A DNA stretch of 64,000 bases from Aphrocallistes beatrix (Eukaryota; Porifera; Hexactinellida; Sceptrulophora; Aphrocallistidae), in assembly GCA_963281255.1 (NCBI GenBank), contig OY725495.1, positions 1,302,001 to 1,366,000 of the forward strand. The letters are read 5' to 3'. The translations under genes were made by a program, and so were the position numbers. Positions 22,323 to 34,303 of the stretch are shown in pieces. Position 1 is the first letter of the stretch. Every line of letters begins with the position of its first letter. The notes under the pieces were generated by a model. It was not told the DNA's origin. It was given only the letters and a program-made list of their open reading frames with translations, and did no database searches.

Positions 22323-22497
22323 ATGTTTGACAAATTGACATTATGGCAGCAAAAACAGATCGGATTTCCCAGTGACAAAATAATTGGTGCAAAGTTGCCT
22401 AGTGGACGTGATGTTATGCGCTTTTTTATCAAACATCGCGAAAATAAGTGCACAATACGGGAAAGCGCACATACAACCTATGACGAATTAATTAAGA
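22323..22497 (+). pseudogene. hAT-like transposase, N-terminal part before the Helitron
   Basis: The frame starts MFDKLTLWQQKQIGFPSDKI and runs to YDELIK plus one base. Taking out the Helitron (22498-26174) joins this base to TA at 26175 and continues YDELIK-IWDQCRIPVKSKRD without a break, so this is the N-terminal part of the gene continued at 26175. No zinc-finger is visible in this part. I do not recognise its specific role; it is likely the DNA-binding or assembly region by position. Confidence 0.65.
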
Positions 22498-23039
22498 CAC
22501 CGCGCTTCGCTTGCTTGCGCTGCGCGGCTTGCGGACACTTTGTGTCCGCATAGTCGCCCTGCAGGCGCCTGGAGTTACTCAATCTACACTAATTTTGGAA
22601 TTTTTTTCCTTTATATATATATTGTAAACAAAAGTCAACGAATAATTTTTCATATGGATCCGAAAATTTGATATTCGAAATCTACACCCCTGAAAACCCC
22701 ATGTGTCAACCGTTGGAAGCTAGTTTCTACCATAATTTTCAAAATTTGCCAGATCGTGTGAAAATATGTATATAAAGGTGTGAAAATATACAAATAACCT
22801 TTTTAACTGCCATACACTATAATATATAATTGAGACATTCGTATAAGTTATTGCTTGGAAGTATTAATTACAATTACAGCCTACAATATTGTCGTATAAT
22901 GATTTCTATTGTGAGAGTGAAGCCGCACGTAGTATTGTATAGAAAAGGTGTGAAAAATTGTTTCCATTTTTTGCAGAGGTGTGAAAATTTTGCTTAGATT
23001 TTCGAACTTAATCCTAGAGTTATCGTTTGACACCTACAT

Positions 23040-26000
23040 TAGGGATGGGGAAAAATGCATTTTTTTGTTAGATCATGTTCTCTAGGTGTGCGAAAGTTGC
23101 CTTAGCACATTTAAAGTAAATTCCCAAAGTTTCATTCAATTTGTTCAATGTTAACAACTTGCACATTCAAACAGTCGGTGTGTACGATAATTTGAGGCGG
23201 TTTTTATCCGATTTTTTGTATTTTAAAGCCAATATCTCAATTAGAATGGATGTTAAGTGTATAATATTTATTTTAAGTGTAAATATATTTGTAATACTAA
23301 CTTATAATCACATTTAACACGATAAACACAGGTGATAATGAAACAATTATACTAGATAGTCCTTCTTCATTGCGAATGAAGGCATCTCCTGTCTGGAATT
23401 TACTGTATTGACAACCATTCCATGTCGATTATCATGCCTAAAACTTGTTTTGATGCTCTTGTCACTTCTTTCACTGCTCTCTCAACTCCTTGTGAATGGC
23501 AGGGGTATTTTGAAATGTGAATGGTTTCAGTTTTCGATTTGATGATATCTTCATTAGAAAGAATATCTAGCATTGGAGGTGGTGATATAGTAGTCTCACA
23601 CTCAGACCAAGTTATCATATCCATGTAATTTTTCCGCTTGAAAATTTATTTTAGGAACTACAAATTGGAAGCTATTAAGAGGATGTTTTCAGGATGAGCA
23701 AAGAATCCATTTCTCTGAATTACCGGGTATATAATCTGCTTGTCAGTTGGAGAAAGAAATCGTGTTAGAGTGAAATAGTACGTAGAATAGGTTATGACTC
23801 CCACTGTACAATAAGGATTACTCTTGACTCGAAACCACATGGGGGCGTATATATTCAATACATAATTGACTATCCTGGTTAGATTTATTGATGGTTCTCT
23901 ACTGGACATGTACAGTCTTAAACACACTATTTGCAGTTAACCATCGAGAATGATTTAGTGGGCAAATTCTGTTCGATGCAAAGCTCATATCAGACAGTTC
24001 CGGACCTCCTTGAATAGCAAGACAAGCTTCATACAAATATAATTGGTCAGCACTAAGATCTTTTAGTATATCCTGTGAAATCGGTGCCACTCTCCCTCGA
24101 ACCGGAATGAATTTTACAATAGGAAATTTATGAACTTCCCCATGAAGTTGTGATCCAATTTCTCCACTAAAGTGGAGCAAACATATGAGCCATTGGAGCG
24201 GGCGATCTAATTCAGATTCAATACGAGCAATGACTCCAGCATGTTTTCCAACATTAACATTCGTACCGTCAGCCAGTATTGAATGAATCGTTTTATCAGA
24301 TTCCGTATTATAAATTACTGACATCAGTTCCTTTGAAATATCTTTAGAACATCCTGATTCAGGAGAGATATGGTCAACATAGTCCCTGGTTCGGAAGTTA
24401 TGACACAATGTTCTTCTTTGAGTGATGCACGACTCTGTTGTGTGACACCAAATGCGTCTTCTACATTGTTGATAGACAATGTTTCATCTTTGCGGCCATC
24501 AAATCCGATGCAAGTCAAATTTGTTAGGTCTTCTGATCGTATTCGAATTTCTTTCCTTCTCCAATATTTCCTTCGATATCTAACCTTATCTCTAGAAAGA
24601 ATCTTCTCAGTAGTCAGCAAATCAAGGTCCTGAAGAACTGCATTTGCAATTGCACAACCTGCAGTGTCACTTATTGAGAACCTGTCAAGTACTTTACACA
24701 AATGAGGATATGAAAATCGATTTTGTTTTCCACTTTGTGGCAATCTGCTAGAAACATGGATAAAATTCGTCATCATCTTCATCGCTCTCTTCTTCCTGAA
24801 TCTCGCTGGGTATTTCATCATTCTCAATGCAAAACAGATCAGGAGTATTGTCTCTAACATTCCCGTAACTTTGCAATTGTCGTTGTTGCTCTCTGCACTC
24901 TCGAGCTTGGATTTTGGCTGTAGCTAGATTATCAATACCCCCAATAAATTGATTTCTGATGATCTTTTGATCGCAATAAAATTCCCATTCCATATTAGGG
25001 ATTTTAACTTTGCATCTGCAATTCGCTCTGGTAATATTGTTATCGAAGCATCTGCAAGGGCTGACATCAAGCAATAGTTTAAATTTGGATAATTCGTTCT
25101 CGAAGTTTCCCAAAATCCTATTGCTTTGAAAGCGCGTTGATAGAGTCTGAGCCATACTATAGAGTGTTCTAATTTTGTTGGATATGCTGTGAGGTTTATT
25201 AATTGTAGGAATACTTCCCATGTTCAACCTCTGCACAACTTCATCTGAAACTATTTCGCAGATTTGTAATAAAGTAAATTTTCTGTAATCAAGATTCCGA
25301 TGGTAAAAAAATGATTTTACCACGTCATTACATGTTGGTAATTGGTTATTGGGCATTTCAGACGATGACCCGAATAAATTATGTTCGCATTGCTGCCGAA
25401 TTAGAGGCATTTGAAATCAATTATAAAAACAGGAACAAATATGTATAAATATCAGAATTACGATAGTGTGAAATTCAAACACTAAATACCTAACAAATAA
25501 TGAAATGGTCATTGATAGATTCCTGTGATAAACTTCATTTTCCAAGTAGAGGGGTCATATTACCTTTCACCACATGTAATATGATAATTCGCATTCCAAA
25601 TATTTCAAATAGTATCGTGGTTGATAATTAAGAGGGAGAAAAAATGTACTAGTACATGTAGTATATTCGTACAAACTATGATGTAACTGTTCAAACCCAA
25701 ATCAAAGCAATAAATCTCAATATTACGTAAATGTGCTGGTTATCCTGTATTTCTGTTTAAATTAGGCACAGATTACCGGAATCACCTGTGTTTATCGTGT
25801 TAAACGTGATTATAAATTAGTATTACAAATATATTTACACTTAAAATTAAAATTATACACTTAACATCCATTCTAATTGAGATATTGGCTTAAAAATACA
25901 AAAAATCGGATAAAAACCCCCTCAAATTATCCTACACACTGACTGTTGGAATGTGCAAGTTGTTAACATTGAACAAATTGAATGAAACTTTGGGAATTTA

Positions 26001-26077
26001 CTTTAAATGTGCTAAGGCAACTTTCGCACACCTAGAGAACATGATCTAACAAAAAAATTCATTTTTCCCCATCCCTA
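23040..26077 (-). mobile_element. hAT transposon with 8-bp target duplication
   Basis: The ends TAGGGATGGGGAAAAATG and CATTTTTCCCCATCCCTA are perfect over the first 18 bp or so, and the arms continue for roughly 295 bp with only about a dozen differences by eye. ACCTACAT is duplicated (23032-23039, 26078-26085), and the empty form GACACCTACATGCCAATTTT exists in the Helitron copy at 55350. The 3038-bp element carries transposase reading frames on the minus strand. Nearly identical arms mean this is the youngest layer of the nest. Confidence 0.88.
23400..25410 (-). pseudogene. hAT-type transposase of the inner element, broken by frameshifts
   Basis: Five consecutive open segments on the minus strand (25410-24748, 24860-24324, 24408-23899, 23927-23658, 23624-23400) together form one protein. 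The first has a cysteine cluster CRCFDNNITRANCRCK and an acidic tail. The second has CIGFDGRKDE, and the third has LADGTNVNVGKHAG, RPLQWLICLLHF and HSRWLTANS. The order DG(R/K) - DxTxxN - C..H - RW is that of hAT transposases, and the 8-bp duplication agrees. The fourth has YAPMWFRVKSN and the fifth PCHSQGVERAVKEVT. The same blocks occur in the outer hAT-like gene. LLHF runs straight into SGEIGSQ, which may be a small internal deletion. Not functional as read. Confidence 0.7.
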
Positions 26078-26174
26078 ACCTACATGCCAATTTTCGTATC
26101 TCTACGACTTGCCAATTCTTCAATCAATTCAGACAAACAAACAAACAAAAATCCTAGCATTTTAATATATAAGA

Positions 26175-28093
26175 TATGGGACCAGTGCAGGATTCCAGTG
26201 AAATCAAAGAGAGATATCATCGATAGAATAGAGAAGCTCTACAAGCAACAACAAGAGCTTTCGAAAAGCAAGCAGCGTAGCAATCTGTCAGACATGAAAG
26301 ACCAGGAAGAGTACTCAATCAAACTAGATAAATTGTTTGACATAGTTCATGGTCACGCAAACTATTTAATTCAGTTTGAAGAGGACAGGCAATTCCTGGC
26401 TCAGGAGCGAATAAATCGTTCTGGGAGTATCGGGGGGATAGATTCCTCACTAGCAAGGCTAGAAGGGCTGTCGGCCGAAAGACGCGGGCATCGTGAACTG
26501 TTACAATCCTCTGCACCAAAATCGCAGTTCGCCAGCCAGGAAATTGATTCAGAGCCCGACTAGACTACTTCCGAAGGCTCGAGTGATGATGAGACATTCA
26601 CATACAATTCGACTGCAGTCAAGAAGCAGCGAATCATCAATCCGAAAGTTAATTCAGTTCTTGACAGAACAAACACCAGTGTACGTAAAGCATCAATGAT
26701 TACATCATCTGTCTTGAACACGGCTGGGGTCCCTGCAAGTACTGTTTCACTATCAAAAAGCACTATTCACAGTCAAAGACGAAAGCAACGGCAGAAATCA
26801 GCCCAAGAGATCCGTCAGGGATTCTCCTCCACAAAATCTGTTGTACATTGGGATGGCAAACTATTACCAGACACAGATGAGAGTATCCAACTTGTTGATC
26901 GAATGGCTGTCCTCCTAACCAGTTCTGAAGATAGTTCTACCAAGTTACTTGGAGTCCCTACGCTCTTGTCAGAACTGGAAAAGAAACTGCCGACGCTGTT
27001 AAAGGACTTCTTGAGTCGTGGGATATAGGAACAGATACAGTTGGTGCCTGTTTTGATACAACAGCATCAAATACAGGTCACTATTCTGGTGCTTGTGTAC
27101 TCCTGGAAAATCTGCTTGAACGGCCTCTTCTCTGGCTTGCTTGTCGGCACCACATCTTCGAAGTGCTTCTATCGGACGTTTTTACAGCCTGTATGGGCCC
27201 ATCATCTGGTCCAGACATTCTATTATTCAAACACTTTCGATCTACATGACCGAAATTACACCATCAACCCCCCAAGATACAAGTCCTCTCGTAGATGCTC
27301 CAACAGATGTTCTGCAGTTTCTTCCGACCACAATGGATGCCAAACATTCAAGGGAGGATTATCTTGAGTTAATCCATCTTGCTGCTAAAATGGTTGGCCT
27401 ACCAGTTGTTTCATCTCTACGACGGCCTGGAGCTCTGAACAGAGCACGTTGGATGACAAAGCTATCTACTCGTTGAAGATAGAGCTTCTCTTTCGAGGAA
27501 ACGAGGGAGCACTGCATCTCATTGGACGAGAATTACAAGGTCTTCAACGATTCAACTGATTTGTTATCCTAGTATACATCCAGTCGTGATACTCGTGCCG
27601 CCTCGCTGTTGATGCTGCATTCAACGATATGCTGATTCATCGTTTACAGGAATGCGACGACGTGGAACTGAGTCGTGTCGGTTTGCGGATGATAGCCGCC
27701 ACTCTTGGTACCTTTCTCGGAGTTGGCTTCGCTAGCACTGTTCTCAAACCATGTACATAACGAGGTCAAAGTTCAACTTGTTGCAGGAATGCTGCAAGAT
27801 CGAGGCAGCCATCTTTTAACTAAGCTACCGAGCTCTCTTAATGAACTTCATGCATCACTGTCATTTTTTGAGATATCAAGATTAGACTCATCGTTCCTCA
27901 AAAAACCTGTTAATACTTGGAGCTCGGATCTAAGTACATAGAGGGTCAACGATTTTCTAGGCATCTGGCCTGTGTAAACGATGTTACTGAACGTGGGATC
28001 CAGCTAATTCAACAGTTCAAAGGACGAGGCCCAAAAGCAATGCCTACTACAAGTAGGAGAGCATCGGAAATACTTCTGCACTACTCCAACTAG
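26175..28093 (+). pseudogene. hAT-like transposase, main part after the Helitron
   Basis: It continues from 22497. IWDQCRIPVKSK leads into a coiled-coil-like KLYKQQQELSK region, then a TAG at 26561-26563 inside an acidic linker. The catalytic part follows: VVHWDGKLLPD (about 26848), a frameshift near 27020, ACFDTTASNTG (about 27052), RPLLWLACRHHIFE (about 27122), another shift, ALNRARWMTK (about 27432), LKIELLFRGNEGALHL, and near the end HNEVKVQLVAGML and TERGIQLIQQFK. These blocks parallel the inner hAT (DG, DxTxSN, RPLxWLxC, RW, xERxxxL), so the two are distant relatives. Several frame breaks and one stop make it a pseudogene. Confidence 0.65.
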
Positions 28094-28297
28094 TTCTGAG
28101 CTAAATTTCATTTAATCTATTAATAATAAACAATGAATTACAAAAATATTTACTTCTCGAAAAAATTATAAATTGTACACTTATGTACAGATAACAAATT
28201 TCTGATGGTAAATCTGAAATCTACATCGTCGATTCACCCAGGTTAGCCTTTTGAAGCAAGTTTCTAGCAAAAAATTGAATTTTGAAATTTTCAAAAT

Positions 28298-28599
28298 ACA
28301 GGTGTAAAAATATAATTTACGAAGCCATTGCGGGACCCCTAAATCACTTCATAAATACCTGAAATTTTTTCACAATTATTTTATGACACATAGAAACTTC
28401 TTAGGGGATCCCCCATAAACTTTTCAAAAATTCGATTTTTTTGGGACACTCTACTATTGAGTAAATAAATTTTAAATGGATATGAAGATACGTACTTATA
28501 ATAACTGATTACTCAATGCCTGATATATAACCTTTGATACATTATTAAAGTATTAGATTATCTTTAATTTCACCGATATATCCTATACTACGTGCGGAA
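28298..28599. other. AT-rich sequence inside the outer element
   Basis: Nothing recognised. It begins AGGTGTAAAAATATAATTTA and has no open frame. Confidence 0.4.
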
Positions 28600-29590
28600 A
28601 ATTTCAACGACAGCTCTTAGGACCTTGTTTGATCCATTGAAGCGACCTAAAACTTCTTTAAACGAATGATGAGATTATTCAAGTACTGATTCTGCGAAAG
28701 ATCCAAGGACTAGAGGTTGCGAATCTGATCGATTAGCATTTACAGTTAGTAAGAATTCCTCTAGATGGTCAAGTAGTATGTAAAACTTTGTGTTTGGTAA
28801 TAAATTATGGATTCTATTTTGCTGAGCTTTGAAAGATGTGTTTTGTTGGTTCCAATTTTAACGCTCAAACTCGACCTCAATTCCAAGTTCAACTTCATTT
28901 CGATCAGATTTTGCAGTATATTCTGCTATTCTTTGTTGAATAACAACATAATCTTTTGAGATTCTTCTATAGAAGCTTCCCAACCTTCTAACAGTATTTT
29001 CCCAAACACTCTATGTTTTAACTTACTTGCAGAGACCGTAGAGTAGGTATGAGGGGACTAAGAGCAGGAAATTAATTTGTTCATAGCTGTCAATTTGCTT
29101 CTTTGATTTATCACCTGTATATGTATAACCCTGATATTGCTGCCTAGGACCTACTAATGGTACTATAAAATACTTCAAACCGCTTATACTCATCTTTTCT
29201 AATCATTTAGCGGGATTCTGTCCAGCATTTTTCACGAAGTCCTAGAATTCCATATACGGCAGCTATGGGAAAGAATTGTAGGGGACTTTCGAAATTAGTG
29301 AAAATCTGAGGCCGAAAAATACCAGCACATTCTTTGACATACTATACTGTTGGGCACTTTTAAATTGTTCTTTAAATTTCTTATACATTTCATCAAAATG
29401 GGTTCCAGTTCGCCAAATTCTAGGTTCACCGTTATTTTATTGTACAAACAATAAGGACAGGGATGACGAGCATTTCCACATTTGATTTCTAGAACCTGAC
29501 ATTAAACCTTTAATTCGCAAATTAGTGCATCATTTGGTTGATCTAAGGTTATATCAAGGATCCCTATAATTTGCTCTATATTAAATAAGT
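28600..29590 (-). pseudogene. Decayed minus-strand transposon protein, family unknown
   Basis: Shifting frames on the minus strand give GLMSGSRNQMWKCSSS with, in another frame, CGNARHPCPYCLYN, then NNGEPRIWRTGTHFDEMYKK, VFFGLRFSLISKVPYNSFP, and RRLGSFYRRISKDYVVIQQR. The RHPCPYC motif recurs in unnamed transposase-like proteins, but I cannot name the family. It lies between the right end of the hAT-like element and the right arm of the outer element, and so is probably the gene of the outer element. Confidence 0.35.
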
Positions 29591-30339
29591 TTCAATACAA
29601 TCTGCTACTGCCACTATTAAGGCATATGAGATATAATATCAACTGATTGGAGTTTTAAAATTTTCGAAGAACATAGTTGACGAACATTTTTCACTGCTTA
29701 TAAATGATAAGATGACATTAGGATACAAAGTGGATTATTATATGTTTATTTTAGAGAAATAAACGAATTATTTGAATTTTATTTCAGAAAGCACAAATAT
29801 CAAATGGGTGGATGAAGACTAATAAATATTCTACAGAGTGTAATTATTTATTCGAAATCTATAAGAATTCTGAAACATAACGATATAATCAGATAATTCA
29901 ACCATGATTAAGGAATACATACTTGTGCATGCCCAAGAAAAATTTAGAACAATATCTTTTGAAATTAGAAACAGATTAAATATAATTCGATTATTTTCCA
30001 CTGACTGAACGTTGTTCCGATATGGCTAGTTTATTCAACAACCCCAATGGAAAATTACAACAGTATACAAATATCATGCTCTTAATATTTGTGGCTTTCA
30101 AATTAATATAAGTTTTTATTGTAAATGCAACACTAATACCAAATAATATAAAAGTATAATGGAAGTTAAACAAATTCTAAAAAAGGAAGGAAAATTATGA
30201 TGTCCGACATCATACTAATAGTTGCTATTACTTGAAGAAAAATATATTAGAATGTTTTTAATTAATATATAACTATTAATCATGATTGGTTTATACGATA
30301 TAATGAATTGTGTTTAAATAGCAAAATAAAAAATGCTAG

Positions 30340-30412
30340 GGAATAGCTCAGTGGATAAATTAGATAAATTTCTGCTGAGTTTGTGGGAAATCGAAAGGTC
30401 AAGCTCCTAATT
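30340..30412 (+). repeat. tRNA-derived SINE head
   Basis: GGGAATAGCTCAGTGGATAA has a tRNA-like A box (TAGCTCAGTGG), and a B-box-like AGGTCAAGCTCC follows about 45 bp on. Base pairing for a real tRNA is not convincing, so this is called a SINE head. The body and tail beyond 30412 are undefined. Confidence 0.45.
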
Positions 30413-30911
30413 CAGAAAACTTCTGTACTTAGACAAATCTATAGTTACCATCATATTAAATATCATTTATGTCGCACAGTAGATCAAATAATGGTATTAT
30501 TTCGGTTGACAATTTGTTTTATAAAAAGATTAAAGTATGATTTTAGAGGTTTCTTAGCCCAGACGGGGAGTGACATAACTAGAGCAAATCATTTAAACGA
30601 TCGATCAATTTCTTTTTCTGCCTACACCTACATACATACGTATATACTATCTAAAGATTAACATAATTCATTGGTGTCTCTCCAAAGGATTGAAACTTCA
30701 TTTTTCAGGTAGTGCACCCTTTGTGGGAAACACTGTTTAAAAGTGAGTGAATAGACACTTAATTTAATTAAATAGAATCTCATCCGAACGCAGAATATGG
30801 AAGATAAAAGAGATCTAGTCAGTAGATAGTAATTATTATATCAAATGCAGCTTTGTGAAATATCTGTATATTGAGCAGCTTCTAATGTACTTGACCTGGG
30901 ATTAAGTATTT

Positions 30912-32235
30912 TCTAACGAAGGAATGATGCCTTCAAGGATGATTGTTCATTTAAAATCACAGTACGTCGACAAGGCATATAGTGATTGAGGTTGTTTTGA
31001 GATAACCTCAAACCATGGGCGAAATGTTTTAAAAATGAACAAATAAAACATGGATCGCTTCGTTTCCTCATACCATATTTATTAATAGCAAAAACTGGAA
31101 GGTCACATACTGTTGATGAAAAGTTCATTCTTCCGCAATTGAAGAAGAAGTATCTTGAGTGAAACAATCTAGTCCTCTGAGCACTGATACGATTGTAAGA
31201 CGAATAAATATGATGACTGCTGATGTAGAAATTCACTGTATGACTTACTTAGAACGACGAAATTTTCACTTCAAATCGGTGTATCCACTCATCCAGGCAA
31301 CGAATCGCTACTTCTTGCTTATGTTCGCTTCATTCAGGATGGAAGGGTGGTTAAAGAAATGTTATTTACTAGTCCGCTCGGAGCAGAATCAAAGGTAAAT
31401 CAATTTTCAAAGTAATGTCATTTTTTCCAGGAAAAGGAGATTCTTCACGTAATATTATTGAGTGTACAGATGGTGTTCATACAATGGTTGGTCGATATCT
31501 TGCATTTATTTCATGCATGAAAAGCGCTGTTCCTGGACATTTTGCTATTCACTATATCGTTCATTGCGAACCCCACGTCGCAAAACTCTTAGTGTAGTAC
31601 GTTTACATGACTCATTAAAAATAGTCATTACTGTGGTAAACTTTATTAATTTCTCCGATTTCAATAACAGAATATTTCGTAAGCTTTGTCACTGAAATGA
31701 AACCCAAATTTGGACTAGTTCTTCCCATAGTGAAGTTAAACATTGGCTTAAGAAAAGAGCTTGCAGAATCGGATGACGATTTGCTCGCTTACTGTAATGA
31801 TCTTAATGCGCTCAAAAGGAAGATAAATTCGCGGTTCACTGATCTCTTAGAAAAGGAAATACCAGATTGGATTATTGACCCATTTTATGTGCACGTTGAA
31901 CAGTTTCACTGAGTTAGCATATAGAGTTAATCGACCTACGGAATGGCTGCGAGGCGAAACGCTTTTTTAAATGTTGGGTGATGACAAACTTTGCAAGCAT
32001 TCTCCAAACGTTGTCATTGTGCAACATTGTGAAAGAGAGCGAAATTACTACTATTGGCATTTCTCACATCCTATCTAGTGGAGTAAGGTTCAGTACTGTA
32101 GTTCAATTGTTAATCAGATATAGAAATATATATATAACATATCAAAAGTTGGAGATTTTAGATTTCTGCTCACAAATTTGGTTCCAGATGTGCACAAGTG
32201 CACTCTGCTCTCTGAATAGTCTAAACTCTAGAGCC
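30912..32235 (+). pseudogene. hAT-family (ZBED5-like) transposase relic
   Basis: Fragments in several frames follow the order of ZBED5/FAM200-type hAT proteins: TNEGMMPSRMIVHLKSQY (end of a BED-like N-terminus), STDTIVRRINMMTADVE, IIECTDGVHTMVGRYLAFI (the TDGA.. block with a catalytic D), VPGHFAIHYIVHCE (the CxxH block), VVNFINFSDFNNRIFRKLC, and near the end RFSTVVQLLIRYRN (the hAT C-terminal dimerisation block). Stops and shifts are frequent, and a segment after RKLCH is missing. Host genes of this type exist, but the decay here fits a dead transposon. Confidence 0.65.
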
Positions 32236-32640
32236 TACATAATATTTTAATATTGAAACTGATATAGGCAGTTTCTTCAATCAATTCGTTACATATATAT
32301 GTATGTATATCTCTTAACGACTAGTAAGAAAATGCATGAAGCGAATTTTTATTCAACTCAACATAAGTACATACTCTAATCTCTAATATTTTTTCGGGTA
32401 GCCCTTAGAATGGTAGAATAATTTACACCTCGAGTCATGGAATCCAAAAAAGGTTAAATAAAATTATAATGTTAGAGCGATAACAATTGGAAACCGCAAT
32501 TAGTTTCGACCAGAACACGATCCTTCAAGTCAGAAAATGGTTATTCAACAAATACTGATATTCTAAATAATTATGACACAAAGTATATGTATATTTATAT
32601 ATACGTGTATATATATACACCAAGGAGACAAATATACATA
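32236..32640. other. AT-rich intron DNA
   Basis: It contains a family A-like TCAATCAATTCGTTACATAT stub at 32277 and a TATA-type microsatellite at 32583-32618. No gene was seen. Confidence 0.5.
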
Positions 32641-33396
32641 GGGCATTCCAAAAGTTCTCGTCCCAAATCTGTATTTCATATGAGAGTGAAAATAGGATAT
32701 TTTCAATTTGTCCATTGTATTCCTTAGGGGATCAGCTTCCAATTTATATATTATTTATTTTAAAAGGACAATTATTGTGGTTCCTATATTAGATTTTTGT
32801 GCATCGGTTTAGGGCACTGCCTTTGAACGTGATTTTTGGGGTTCCCTTTGATATATTTCAGTTCTGAGCAGATTTAGATTAAAACTGATCCCGCCATCCA
32901 ATTCTACGCATCAACTAACATATAGATTGAATTCTCTGAAGTATTATAGTTTGAAGCTGAGGGAATCATTGTGTTTTGAAGTGGTTTACTACCATTTTTG
33001 TCCCACTTTTTGAGTGGCGAAAATTGACAAAAAATCCACTAAAAGTGGCATGATATTTTTCAACACGAGCAATACTATTGAACACCTCCCGATTACTTTT
33101 TCACATTGGTTCTTAATTATTTCACCTTTTAATGACCTTATTCTACGATTTTCACAACTTTTATTCTCCAAATTTAGTTTCAAGCCATTTTCAATGGGAT
33201 GATTCCAACTTTTCGACACTACCCTAAACCGATGCATAAAAATCTAATATAGGAACCACAATAATTGTCCTCTTAAAATAACCCAATATACAAATTGGAA
33301 GCTGATCCCTTAAGGAATACAATGGACAAATCGAAAATATCCTATTTTCACTCTCATTTGAGATACTGATTTGGGACGAGAACTTTTGGAATGCCC
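32641..33396. mobile_element. TIR element, GGGCATTCCAAAAGTTCTCG ends (copy 1)
   Basis: GGGCATTCCAAAAGTTCTCG and CGAGAACTTTTGGAATGCCC are inverted, with TA flanks (32639-32640, 33397-33398). The arms extend about 190 bp. The 756-bp element has no credible gene: the two opposite open frames at 32989-33237 are chance. A second copy, with the interior in the opposite orientation, is at 44228-44985. Confidence 0.82.
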
Positions 33397-33624
33397 TATG
33401 TATTTGAAAATTTCATTATTTTACATACAAATTGTATTAAAATGGGTCTATTCATGAAGAGGAATCTTCTAAACGGTCTGAGATACAGCTAATCTGATTG
33501 CAGATTCGAATAATACACATTCGAATTAGTCACAGTTGAATTTTCTAACTAATCAGTCATTCCTAACTTTTTGTAATTATAAATGAGTGCAACCTTATGC
33601 CACATACGCCCATTTTAACCAGTA

Positions 33625-33760
33625 CAAGCGCGCTTCGCTTGCTTGTGCTGCGCGGATGACGGAGACTTTGTGTCCGCCAGAGGTGCCCTTCGGGAGCTTG
33701 GAGTCGCGTTTATTAAGTTGATAGCCCATCAAATTTTTTTAAAAATGACAAATTAAAATA
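33625..33760 (-). mobile_element. Helitron-like 3' end, divergent
   Basis: It has the terminal hairpin CAAGCGCGCTTCGCTTGC on + and the GTGTCCGC hairpin, but the sequence after 33710 differs from both A and B bodies. It may be a third subfamily or a truncated copy. The rest up to 34030 is AT-rich with nothing recognised. Confidence 0.5.
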
Positions 33761-34029
33761 TATTGTAATTTAGTTTTTTCTCATTCTAGGATTTCTAAAT
33801 CATCCGATAATGAGATATTTTGTTAGTCTAATAATTATTTATGTACTTATAGCCGGTAAAATCTAGTATTTTTCATTCATAGTCTATTAATTTAAATTTT
33901 TAAATTATCAATTGGCGGACATCCGTAAAATCACCCTAACTCAGAAAATAGTCATATTTTATCCGCAAACATAATGTGAAAAACACGTAAAATACTCTGA
34001 ACAAGCTAGACCCGATTTTCAAATAAAAG

Positions 34030-34290
34030 GAAAATATGATGCAACTATCATCAAAAAATGATGACTCATCACTCGGTTATGACGTCATCATTACGCATCA
34101 AAATTTTAAAAATTGACAAATTTTGTGATTTTTCGTGCAATATCGATTACAACAGTAGGACAGACGTATTTAGAGATGTTATTTCCCTTATAATTAATCA
34201 ATGTGGCCCCAGGCGCCCAAATGGCACCTCCGGCGGAAATAAAGTGCCCGCCAGCCGTGCAGCGCAAGCAAGCGAAGCGAAGCGCGCTTG
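34030..34290 (+). mobile_element. Helitron-like family A, 3' half
   Basis: It starts in the body (GATGCAACTATCATCAAAAA) and runs through TGACGTCA to the hairpin end CAAGCGAAGCGCGCTTG at 34290, followed by host T. The terminal motif contains an extra AAGCG unit. Confidence 0.7.
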
Positions 34291-34303
34291 TATTTATCTT
34301 ATA

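Larger units (their letters stand above)
22498..26174 (-). mobile_element. Helitron-like family B, minus strand, carrying a hAT insertion
   Basis: The 5' end on minus is TCTTATATATTAAAATGCTA (ending at 26174), after host A. The 3' hairpin end is at 22498 and is a little eroded (CACCGCGCTTCGCTTGC on +). Without the hAT element (23040-26077 plus one 8-bp repeat) the Helitron is about 630 bp. It has one copy of the GATATTCGAAATCTACACCC unit that is tandemly repeated in other copies. Insertion is between A and T with no duplication, shown by the restored host frame. Confidence 0.85.
21978..28297 (+). mobile_element. hAT-like transposon, interrupted by a Helitron
   Basis: Inverted ends share ATTTTGAAAATTTCAAAAT, then CAATTTTTTGCTAGAAACTT and GGCTAACCTGGG (left 21978 to about 22065; right about 28205-28297). 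The + strand gene is split by the Helitron at 22498-26174. Net size without it is about 2.6 kb. I did not find a convincing target duplication, so the exact ends are provisional. Confidence 0.65.
21708..30317. mobile_element. Outer element of the nest, inverted arms of about 240 bp
   Basis: The left arm (21708 to about 21945: TTAAACACAATCAATTCATT, later AATATATTTTTCTTCAAGTA, later GCATTTACAATAAAAAC) and the right arm (about 30095-30317, reversed) match over most of their length, with gaps. Between them lie the hAT-like element at 21978-28297 and a decayed minus-strand ORF at 28600-29590 that probably belongs to this outer element. Its family is not recognised, and a target duplication was not found because the TTAA element abuts it on the left. 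Confidence 0.6.

Noticed and set aside
23039-26084. 6-bp duplication CCTACA around the inner hAT
   Set aside because: Moving the end to TAGGG gives a full 8-bp duplication ACCTACAT, supported by the empty site and by hAT biology.
30340-30412. Functional tRNA gene on plus
   Set aside because: The B box departs from GGTTCRANTCC and the acceptor stem does not pair.
32989-33237. Two opposite open frames of 60-80 codons
   Set aside because: They overlap each other in a non-coding TIR element and are broken in its second copy.
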